A stretch of 6,571 nucleotides of DNA, taken from NCBI GenBank assembly GCA_937942205.1, contig CALDFO010000410.1, forward strand, positions 1 through 6,571. Direction: 5' to 3'. Position numbers and translations under genes: made by a program. Origin of the DNA: an uncultured Alphaproteobacteria bacterium (GTDB lineage: Bacteria; Pseudomonadota; Alphaproteobacteria; Micropepsales; Micropepsaceae). The first letter of the stretch is position 1. Each line of letters opens with the position of its first letter. Of this stretch, positions 1 to 5,399 are shown piece by piece. The notes under the pieces were generated by a model. It saw only the letters and a list, made by a program, of their open reading frames with translations. It ran no database searches and had not been told where the DNA came from.

Positions 1-978
1 GGGATGCGCCGCCACCAGCCCCGCCAGCTCGTCGGCGGGCACGGTGCGGATGCGCGACAGCATCATCTTGGCGTGCTTGGCCACCTGCTCGGCCAGGGTG
101 TCGGCCAGCAGCAGATGCTCGCTGACCCGCGCCAGCGAGCCGTCGGTGGCATCGGCCACCTGATACAGGCCGTAGGAAATCTCCGGCGAGAAGGCGATGG
201 CGCGATTGCCCGGAATGGTCCAGGGCGTGGTGGTCCAGATCACGATGAAGGTATGCGCCAATTCTGGCGACGCCTTCACCAGCGGGAATTTCACATAGAT
301 GGTGGGGCTGGTCTTCTCGTGATACTCGACCTCGGCATCGGCCAGCGCGGTGCGCTCCACCGGCGACCACATCACCGGCCGGAAGCCGCGATACAAAAGC
401 CCGTTCTCGACGAACTTCATCGCCTCGCGGGCGATGCGCGCCTCGGCCTTGTAGGCCATCGTATTGTACGGATGCGCGAAATCGCCGATCTGGCCCAGCC
501 GCTGGATCTGCGCGCTCTGCACCCCCAGCCAGTGGCTGGCGAAGGCGCGGCATTCGCGCCGCAGTTCGTCCTTGGCGATATCCTCCTTGGCCTTGCCCTC
601 GGCGCGGAATTTCTCCTCGACCTTCCATTCGATGGGCAGGCCGTGACAATCCCAGCCCGGCACATAGGGCGCGTCCTTGCCCATCATCCCCTGCGAGCGG
701 ACGACAAAGTCCTTCAGGATGTGGTTGACGGCATGGCCGGAATGGATGTCGCCATTGGCATAGATCGGGCCGTCATGCAGCACGAACAGCGGCCGGCGCT
801 TCCCTGCCGCCTCCGCGGCCTGGGCCTTGCGGCGCAGCTGCCCATACAGGTCCATCTCCGCCCAGCGCGCCAGCCAGCGCGGCTCGGCCTCGGGCAGGCC
901 CGCCTTCATGGGGAAATCGGTGGCGGGCAGGAACAGGGTCGCCCGGTAATCGGCGGAATCGCTGGCTTTGTCGGACAT
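1..978 (-). CDS. ileS: Isoleucyl-tRNA synthetase, N-terminal 326 residues (gene runs off the window)
   Basis: Class I aminoacyl-tRNA synthetase that charges tRNA-Ile with isoleucine in the cytoplasm. The reading frame opens at ATG 978 and stays open to base 1, so about one third of a usual 900-1000 residue enzyme is present. Recognisable blocks are the N-terminal LPATDFPMKA (17-26), the ATP-binding region HDGPIYANGDIHSGH (68-82), ILKDFVVRS (87-95), PGWDCHGLPIEWKVEE (107-122), and the start of the CP1 editing domain with WTTTPWTIPGN (248-258). The KMSKS loop and anticodon domain lie outside. The HIGH signature reads HSGH (79-82), with Ser in a position that is normally hydrophobic. No strong Shine-Dalgarno precedes the ATG; the best is a weak AGAAG about 11 bases upstream. 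It follows ribF by 55 bp on the same strand, a common bacterial pairing. The blocks are diagnostic and I see no competing identity. Confidence 0.97.
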   Translation of the reverse strand, partial: MSDKASDSADYRATLFLPATDFPMKAGLPEAEPRWLARWAEMDLYGQLRRKAQAAEAAGKRRPLFVLHDGPIYANGDIHSGHAVNHILKDFVVRSQGMMGKDAPYVPGWDCHGLPIEWKVEEKFRAEGKAKEDIAKDELRRECRAFASHWLGVQSAQIQRLGQIGDFAHPYNTMAYKAEARIAREAMKFVENGLLYRGFRPVMWSPVERTALADAEVEYHEKTSPTIYVKFPLVKASPELAHTFIVIWTTTPWTIPGNRAIAFSPEISYGLYQVADATDGSLARVSEHLLLADTLAEQVAKHAKMMLSRIRTVPADELAGLVAAHP

Positions 979-1033
979 GATGCAGGCTTCTAACAGGGGG
1001 GACCGGTCCATGCCCAGCCCCCAAACCGCCCCG

Positions 1034-1996
1034 TCAGGGGGTATTGGCCAGGATTTCCCGCGCCTTGGCGGCATCCTGGGCGATCTGCGCGATCAGCAGG
1101 TCCAGGCTGGCGAATTTGGCCTCGGGCCGGATATAGGCGACCAGTTCCACCGACAGATACTTGCCGTACAGGTCGCCGTCGAAGTCGAACAGGTGCGTCT
1201 CCAGCAGGGGCACCTCGGTCCGGTACATGGGCCGGATGCCGAAATTGGCCACCCCGTCATGGCGCGACACGATGCGGTCATTGTCCAGGATGTTCACCCG
1301 CACGGCATAGACCCCGAAGGCCGGGGCCAGGCAGTGGCCCAGATGCATGTTGGCGGTGGGAAAGCCCATCTGCCGTCCCCGGGCGTCGCCATGCTCCACC
1401 CGCGCCTCGATCGGCCAGTAATGGCCCAGCAGCCGCGCCGCCTCGCCCGGCTTGGCCGCCTTGAGCAGGGCGCGGATGCGGGTGGAGGAGACTTTCTCCA
1501 CCTCCCCGCCCATCACCGTCTCGAAGGGGGTGACGGTGAACCCCTCCATCTCACCCATATAGGACAGCACGGTCAGGTTTCCGGCGCGGCCCTTGCCGAA
1601 CTCGAAGTCGCGGCCCACCACCACGCCGCTGATCCCCAGCCCGTCCAGCAGCACCTGCTGCACGAACGCCTGCGGGCTCAGACGCGCCATCTCCGCGTCG
1701 AAGGGCAGCGCGAACAGCACATCCACGCCCAGTTCCGACAGCAGCCGCGCCTTGGTCCTGAGCGGCGTCAGGCGGAAACACTCTTCTCCAGCGTCACCCC
1801 GAAGCGCCCGGAAATACTCCTGGGGATGCGGCTCGAAGGCGACGATGCCCAGCGGCACACCCCGCGCCTGGGCCAGGTCGCGCGCCTGGGCCACCAGCGC
1901 CCGGTGCCCCTTGTGCACGCCGTCGAAATTGCCGATCGCCACCACCGCGCCCCGCAGCGCCGCCGGCACATCGTCGAAATGGCGCAGGATTTTCAT
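1034..1996 (-). CDS. ribF: Bifunctional riboflavin kinase / FMN adenylyltransferase (FAD synthetase)
   Basis: Cytoplasmic two-domain enzyme that phosphorylates riboflavin to FMN and then adenylylates FMN to FAD. The 320-residue length is normal for the family. The N-terminal adenylyltransferase domain shows GNFDGVHKGH (22-31, nucleotide-binding HxGH), FEPHP (54-58), GRDFEFGKGRAGN (128-140) and SSTRIR (170-175). The C-terminal riboflavin kinase domain shows GRQMGFPTAN (207-216), NFGIRP (251-256) and ETHLFDFDGDLYGK (266-279), which holds the catalytic Glu at about position 266. The ATG is preceded by AAAGG, and the stop codon of the MaoC gene lies only 8 bp upstream, so the two are probably translated from one message. 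No leader long enough for an FMN riboswitch exists in front of it. Key residues appear intact and I am confident of the assignment. Confidence 0.97.
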   Translation of the reverse strand: MKILRHFDDVPAALRGAVVAIGNFDGVHKGHRALVAQARDLAQARGVPLGIVAFEPHPQEYFRALRGDAGEECFRLTPLRTKARLLSELGVDVLFALPFDAEMARLSPQAFVQQVLLDGLGISGVVVGRDFEFGKGRAGNLTVLSYMGEMEGFTVTPFETVMGGEVEKVSSTRIRALLKAAKPGEAARLLGHYWPIEARVEHGDARGRQMGFPTANMHLGHCLAPAFGVYAVRVNILDNDRIVSRHDGVANFGIRPMYRTEVPLLETHLFDFDGDLYGKYLSVELVAYIRPEAKFASLDLLIAQIAQDAAKAREILANTP

Positions 1997-2004
1997 TCCG
2001 GCCT

Positions 2005-2445
2005 TTAGCTTCTGGGGGCGGCCGAGGGGGCGGCGGGCCTGCGCGGCGCCAGCACCCGCGCCTCCGATTCCAGCACCAGCCGGTCCTCGACGCGGCAGGC
2101 GCAGTCCATCACCACCTCGCGGCCCTGGATTTCGCGCACCGTGGCGGTGGTCACCACCGTGTCCCCGATCCGCACCGGCGACTTGAAGACGATGGAGGCC
2201 GAGACGAAGATCGCGCCGTCGCCGGGCAACTGGGTGCCCAGCAGGGCCGAAATAAAGCCGATGGACAGCGCGCCATGCGCCACCCGCCCCCGGAAGATGG
2301 TCTTGCGCGCATAGTCCTCGTCGAAATGCACCGGGTTCATGTCGCCGGTGGCCTCGCCGAACAGCTGGATGTCGCGCTCGGTCACGGTGCGCGCCATGGT
2401 GGCGCTCATGCCCGGCCGGATCTCGTCGAGATAAACGCTGGTCAT
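2005..2445 (-). CDS. MaoC-like hot-dog fold dehydratase / (R)-specific enoyl-CoA hydratase type
   Basis: A 146-residue single hot-dog domain protein of the MaoC/hydratase-2 superfamily, whose members add water to trans-2-enoyl-CoA to give (R)-3-hydroxyacyl-CoA. The hydratase-2 motif is visible as FGEATGDMNPVHFDEDYA (29-46), with the Asp (D35) and His (H40) five residues apart, as in the catalytic pair of PhaJ-type enzymes. FRGRVAHGALS (51-61) and VFKSPVRIGDTV (86-97) are further family landmarks. The last 13 residues are a Pro/Ala/Arg-rich tail without obvious function. A good GAGGGG ribosome binding sequence (2449-2454) supports the start. It lies 34 bp after the HAD gene and 8 bp before ribF. 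The physiological substrate cannot be read from sequence; a link to flavin metabolism is not implied by the neighbourhood alone. Confidence 0.92.
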   Translation of the reverse strand: MTSVYLDEIRPGMSATMARTVTERDIQLFGEATGDMNPVHFDEDYARKTIFRGRVAHGALSIGFISALLGTQLPGDGAIFVSASIVFKSPVRIGDTVVTTATVREIQGREVVMDCACRVEDRLVLESEARVLAPRRPAAPSAAPRS

Positions 2446-2479
2446 CGGCCCCTCACCCTGCCCTTTGCCATTTCGGCCC

Positions 2480-3361
2480 TCACCATTTCAGGGCGCGCAT
2501 CGCGGCGCCCGCCCTGGTGTCATAGCGCGCCAGCAGCGCCGCCAGATGCTCCGGCGTATACGGATGGATATCCTCGCCATGCACGCCGTCGGCGATGAAC
2601 AGCGCCTCCAGTCCGGCCCGGTCCGCGCCGCGGATATCGGTCAGCAGCCCGTCGCCCACCGCCAGCGGCGTCTGCGGCGCGGGCCGCCCGGCGGCGGCGG
2701 CGGCATCGGCGGCGGCCTTCAAAGCCGCGTCATAGATCGGCCGGTGCGGCTTGCCGTAATAGATCACCGTGCCGCCCATCGCCTCATAGGCTTGCGCCAG
2801 CGACCCGGCGCAATACAGAAGCCGCGTCCCGCGATGCACCACCAGGTCAGGATTGGCGCAGAGCATGGTCAGGCCCCGCGCCTGCATGGCTTGCAGCCGG
2901 CCGTCATAATCGGCGGGCGTCTCGGTCATGTCGTCCACCAGCCCGATGCACAGGGCGATGGCCGCCTCGTCCAGACCGGTGCGGCGCACATCCAGCCCCG
3001 CGATCATCGTCAGGTCGCGGTCGGGGCCGATATAATAAAGCGGCAAGGTGCCGGACGCGGCGCGGCGGGCCAGTTCGTCGCGCGCCGCCCCGCCCGACGA
3101 GACGATGGCGTCATAGCAGCCGTCCGGCAGGCCATAGCTGGCGCACTGGGCCGCCACCTCGGCGGGCACGCGCGGGGCGTTGGTCAACAGGACCACCGGG
3201 CCGCGCTCCTGCTTGAACCGGAACAGGGCCTCGGCGGCGGCGGGATGATGTTTCTGCCCGTCATGGATCACGCCCCACACGTCGCAGATCAGCGCGTCAT
3301 GACCGGCGGCGATCGCGCGCAGGCCATCGATCAGTCGGGGAGCGGAGGGCGGCAGGGTCAT
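2480..3361 (-). CDS. HAD superfamily class IIA hydrolase, TIGR01459-type
   Basis: A 293-residue cytoplasmic HAD protein of the class IIA layout, related to NagD and p-nitrophenyl phosphatases. Motif I is CDVWGVIHDG (26-35) with nucleophile D27, motif II is LLTNAPR (58-64) with T60, motif III is GKPHRPIYDAAL (203-214) with K204, and motif IV is VGDGLLTDIRGA (235-246) with D237 and D242. The C2 cap lies between motifs II and III. The usual DxDG of motif I is DVWG, so the second Asp, the general acid/base in most HAD phosphatases, is Trp29. I recall DxWG as typical of the TIGR01459 family, so this is probably a family trait. Substrate unknown. The ATG abuts a GC-rich hairpin and has no recognisable Shine-Dalgarno within 15 bases, so initiation may be weak or regulated, or the start may differ slightly. 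It follows the EAL gene by 49 bp. Confidence 0.9.
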   Translation of the reverse strand: MTLPPSAPRLIDGLRAIAAGHDALICDVWGVIHDGQKHHPAAAEALFRFKQERGPVVLLTNAPRVPAEVAAQCASYGLPDGCYDAIVSSGGAARDELARRAASGTLPLYYIGPDRDLTMIAGLDVRRTGLDEAAIALCIGLVDDMTETPADYDGRLQAMQARGLTMLCANPDLVVHRGTRLLYCAGSLAQAYEAMGGTVIYYGKPHRPIYDAALKAAADAAAAAGRPAPQTPLAVGDGLLTDIRGADRAGLEALFIADGVHGEDIHPYTPEHLAALLARYDTRAGAAMRALKW

Positions 3362-3394
3362 GGCGGGCGAAGGGGTACAGGCCCCGTGCCCGCC
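3362..3394 (-). promoter_or_regulatory. GC-rich hairpin directly upstream of the HAD hydrolase start codon
   Basis: Outer arms GGCGGGC (3362-3368) and GCCCGCC (3388-3394) pair perfectly. An inner 4-bp GGGG/CCCC stem (3372-3375 with 3382-3385) encloses a six-base loop. The last stem base adjoins the ATG at 3361. There is no U-run, so it is not a classical terminator. It occupies the position of the ribosome binding site, where no Shine-Dalgarno is visible. A regulatory role is inference. Confidence 0.5.
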
Positions 3395-3410
3395 GGGTCA
3401 ATGGGCGGAA

Positions 3411-4664
3411 TTAACCGGCCTTGCGGAAAGGGATAACCGGGGCGGGCTCCAGCGCGCCGGCCGGTTTCAGCGATTCCTCGCGCACCGCGCGCGGCTCGCC
3501 GAACAGATAGCCCTGGGCGAAGTCCACGCCATAGTCCAGCAATTGCACCACGGTCTTCTCGTCCTCGACCCGCTCGGCGATCAGGTTCAGCCCGTGGCGG
3601 GTCAGCAGCATCTTGAAATCCTCGGCGGCGACATCCGCCCCGCCCATGCCGCGCGTCAGGGTGCCGGCGCGGATCTTCAGATGGCGGAAGCCGATCGCCT
3701 TGAGGCGCAGGAAGTCGATCTTGAGCGACTGGACGTTATCCATCGACAGGGCGAAGCCCATCGTGGCCAGCGCCGCCAGATTGCGCTCGCCCTCGGCGCC
3801 CGCCGCCAGCACCGCTTCCTGGCTGAACTCGAACACGATCTGGCCCACCAGGTCGCGGTTGGCCTGCATGTAATCCAGGAACTGGGGAAAGAACTCCGCG
3901 TCGGCCAGGGTCGCGCCGGAGATGTTGCAGAAGATTCCCACATCGCGGTTCTTCTGGGTCAGGCGGCGCACGATCTGGACGCAGCGGAACAGCAGCAGAT
4001 TGTCCACCACGCTCATCAGGCCCGCGCCCGCCGCGACCTGGATATACTGGGCGGGCATGATGACCTGCCCGTCCTCGGACCGCAGCCGCGACAGCGCCTC
4101 GTAATAGCGCAGCTTGCGCTGCGGCAGGCTCACCATCGGCTGCAGGTACAGGTCCACGCGGTTCTGCTCCAGGCTGGCGCGGATCGTTTCCAGCAGCGCA
4201 CCTTGACCATCCAGCGCCTTCACATAGGCGCTGGATGGGCCGCGCTGCGGCTTTTGCGCGGGATGGGGAATCTGGGCGGCGCTGCGCGACACCTTGCCCG
4301 CGAAATCGCGCATCAGGCTTTCCAGCACCTGCAGTTCGGCCACGATCTTGCGGTTCTGGCCGGTGGTGCGCTCCTCGATCAGGCCGGTCAGCTCGCCGAT
4401 CCGGCCCCGCGTCTCGGTCAGGGCGCTCTCGAATTCCAGATGCGTCTTGCGGATATGGGCCAGCTCGCGGGCGGTGGCGCGGCGCTCGCGGCGGCGGGAA
4501 AAGCCGGACACCATCTGCTGCACCAGGATGAAGCCCACAATCCCCGACAGGATCGCCACCGGCCAGCCGGTGAACAGCGCCATCGCCGCGCCCATAGTGG
4601 CGCAGAGGAAGAAAACCGACAGCGTCAGCAGCGCCTTGGTCATGCCTGAGATTCGGTCGAGCAT
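3411..4664 (-). CDS. Membrane-anchored EAL-domain protein, TipF-like (degenerate c-di-GMP phosphodiesterase domain)
   Basis: A 417-residue protein with two hydrophobic segments near the N-terminus (about 10-31 and 34-51), a basic stop-transfer patch SRRRERR (56-62), a predicted coiled coil (about 65-125), a Pro-rich linker (130-145) and an EAL domain (about 155-395). EAL domains bind or hydrolyse cyclic di-GMP. Retained residues are E189 of YYEALSR, N247 of FCNISG, E279, D309, K330, E364 and E367 of AERVED, and Q384 of QGYLFGEP. The second Glu of the ExTE block is Q282, and DDFGTG has become D309-N310-V-Q-S, losing the second Asp and the loop glycine. This fits a c-di-GMP binder with little or no hydrolysis. 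The architecture matches Caulobacter TipF, a c-di-GMP receptor needed for flagellum placement; that equivalence is inference. ATG 4664 is poorly supported by a ribosome site, and in-frame ATG 4643 (Met8) is an alternative. A CtrA-type box lies 80-95 bp upstream. Confidence 0.88.
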   Translation of the reverse strand: MLDRISGMTKALLTLSVFFLCATMGAAMALFTGWPVAILSGIVGFILVQQMVSGFSRRRERRATARELAHIRKTHLEFESALTETRGRIGELTGLIEERTTGQNRKIVAELQVLESLMRDFAGKVSRSAAQIPHPAQKPQRGPSSAYVKALDGQGALLETIRASLEQNRVDLYLQPMVSLPQRKLRYYEALSRLRSEDGQVIMPAQYIQVAAGAGLMSVVDNLLLFRCVQIVRRLTQKNRDVGIFCNISGATLADAEFFPQFLDYMQANRDLVGQIVFEFSQEAVLAAGAEGERNLAALATMGFALSMDNVQSLKIDFLRLKAIGFRHLKIRAGTLTRGMGGADVAAEDFKMLLTRHGLNLIAERVEDEKTVVQLLDYGVDFAQGYLFGEPRAVREESLKPAGALEPAPVIPFRKAG

Positions 4665-4708
4665 GGCCGGGAGTGTGCCGCCAGCGCGTTTCCAATTGAT
4701 TAACCGTG

Positions 4709-4745
4709 AAAAAGCGGGCGGTGCCGCACGGCGCCGCCCGCTTTT
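4709..4745 (-). terminator. Rho-independent terminator after the OmpA-family gene
   Basis: Inverted repeat with arms 4710-4725 and 4730-4745 around a four-base loop, 16 bp with one imperfect pair (T4722 opposite G4733). Read on the minus strand, the GC-rich stem ends in a run of five U from A4709-A4713. It begins 36 bp after the stop codon of the lipoprotein gene and separates it from the EAL gene. Confidence 0.88.
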
Positions 4746-4759
4746 AAGACTTCGTTAAC
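4744..4759. promoter_or_regulatory. Candidate CtrA binding site (TTAA-N7-TTAAC)
   Basis: TTAA at 4744-4747, seven bases (GACTTCG), then TTAAC at 4755-4759: an exact match to the published CtrA full-site consensus of alphaproteobacteria. It sits in the non-coding gap between the OmpA-family stop codon and the EAL gene, 80-95 bp upstream of the EAL start codon, and overlaps the outer edge of the terminator stem by two bases. A further TTAACC half-site is at 4700-4705. On the minus strand GGTTAATC (4698-4705) loosely resembles the Caulobacter housekeeping -10 element GCTANAWC. CtrA use in this organism is inferred. Confidence 0.6.
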
Positions 4760-4781
4760 CGGCGACCGGGCGAAAGGTCGG

Positions 4782-5261
4782 TCAGTTCCGCGCCACCCGC
4801 ACCACCACCCGGCGGTTGCGCGCCTCGTCGGTATTGTCGCCGGTGGGGATCGCCAGCTCGGTTTCGCCATAGCCCCGCGCCTGGATGCGCGACGGCGCGA
4901 TCCCGGCCTGTGCCATCGCCCCGGCCACCGCCTGGGCACGGGCTTCCGACAGGCGCTGATTGTGTTCGGGCGAGCCGGTGGTGTCGGTATAGCCCGCCAC
5001 CTCCACCAGGCCGCCGCGCTCCCGCGCCGCCGTCGCGATGTCCACGATCACCCGCTGGCCGCCCGGCAGCACCTCGGCGGAGTCGGTGGCGAACAGAAGC
5101 AGGTCCGGCACGGCATATTCGGTCTGGGTGGGCGTCTGGGTCACCGTGTAGGCGGGCGGCGGCGCTTCGGCGGTCCGCGGCGGCGGGGTGGCCGAACAGG
5201 CGGCCAGCAGTCCGGCAAGGCTCAATCCACCGGCGACGATCAGGATACGATTGGTCGGCAT
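4782..5261 (-). CDS. Small OmpA-family outer-membrane lipoprotein
   Basis: A 159-residue lipoprotein. The N-terminus has Arg5, a hydrophobic stretch and the lipobox LAAC ending at C22, followed by Ser23, so sorting to the outer membrane is expected. A Pro/Thr-rich linker (24-48) leads to an OmpA C-terminal peptidoglycan-binding domain (about 52-157). Family signatures are GYTDTTG (90-96), LSEARAQAV (104-112) and NRRVVVRV (149-156), with D93 and R108 as the expected diaminopimelate-contacting residues. Its likely role is to tether the outer membrane to the cell wall. The start is set by GAGGAG at 5272-5277, ten bases upstream; a longer in-frame reading from GTG 5375 would run through the upstream terminator and bury the lipobox. 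The gene is bounded by terminators on both sides and so is probably monocistronic. It resembles Pal, but no tol genes are nearby, so I do not call it pal. Confidence 0.93.
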   Translation of the reverse strand: MPTNRILIVAGGLSLAGLLAACSATPPPRTAEAPPPAYTVTQTPTQTEYAVPDLLLFATDSAEVLPGGQRVIVDIATAARERGGLVEVAGYTDTTGSPEHNQRLSEARAQAVAGAMAQAGIAPSRIQARGYGETELAIPTGDNTDEARNRRVVVRVARN

Positions 5262-5271
5262 TCTCGTGCAT

Positions 5272-5277
5272 CTCCTC
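5272..5277 (-). promoter_or_regulatory. Ribosome binding site of the OmpA-family lipoprotein gene
   Basis: GAGGAG on the minus strand, ten bases before ATG 5261. It is the strongest Shine-Dalgarno in the window and decides the start of the lipoprotein. An out-of-frame ATG directly follows it (5269-5271) but opens a frame without lipoprotein features. Confidence 0.8.
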
Positions 5278-5310
5278 AAGGAACGGGTTTTGGACAATGG
5301 CCCCGCAAGC

Positions 5311-5339
5311 CGCGCCATCGTGATTTGCAAGATGGCGCG
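5311..5339. repeat. Perfect inverted repeat in the leader/promoter region of the OmpA-family gene
   Basis: Arms CGCGCCATC (5311-5319) and GATGGCGCG (5331-5339) around an 11-base spacer (5320-5330) that itself contains TTGCAA. It directly adjoins the U-run of the preceding terminator and lies 50-78 bp upstream of the lipoprotein start codon. It could be an operator, a leader hairpin or an extension of the terminator; sequence alone does not decide. Confidence 0.5.
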
Positions 5340-5370
5340 AAAAAGGCCCCGGCTGTCCGCCGGGGCCTTT
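5340..5370 (-). terminator. Rho-independent terminator after the Tyr/Arg-rich protein gene
   Basis: Perfect inverted repeat, arms GGCCCCGGC (5345-5353) and GCCGGGGCC (5359-5367), loop TGTCC, extended by A/T pairs. On the minus strand it ends in five U (from A5340-A5344). It lies 30 bp after the stop codon at 5400 and argues against any translation of the OmpA-family gene from starts further upstream. Confidence 0.9.
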
Positions 5371-5399
5371 GTCACAACATTATCACTGCGCGGCAGCGG

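Noticed and set aside
979..1033. Hairpin (GGGGG 996-1000 with CCCCC 1018-1022) or the palindrome GGACCGGTCC (1000-1009) as a terminator or T-box before ileS
   Set aside because: The stem is short with a long loop and no U-run, and the gap is far too small for a T-box leader.
968..2008. Long plus-strand open frame opposite ribF, and similar ones at 4-993 and 2465-3436
   Set aside because: All mirror conserved minus-strand genes with diagnostic motifs and have no features of their own.
3360..4649. Long plus-strand open frame opposite the EAL gene
   Set aside because: High GC leaves few stop codons on the antisense strand. The translation is His/Gln/Arg/Ala-rich without domains, and the EAL gene has clear motifs.
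5306..5318. Sigma-54 promoter (TGGC...TTGC on the minus strand) before the OmpA-family gene
   Set aside because: The GG and GC pairs are about two bases too close for the -24/-12 spacing.
5262..5375. GTG 5375 as an upstream start of the OmpA-family gene
   Set aside because: It would translate through the terminator stem and place 38 residues, several of them basic, ahead of a good lipoprotein signal; GAGGAG before ATG 5261 fixes the start.
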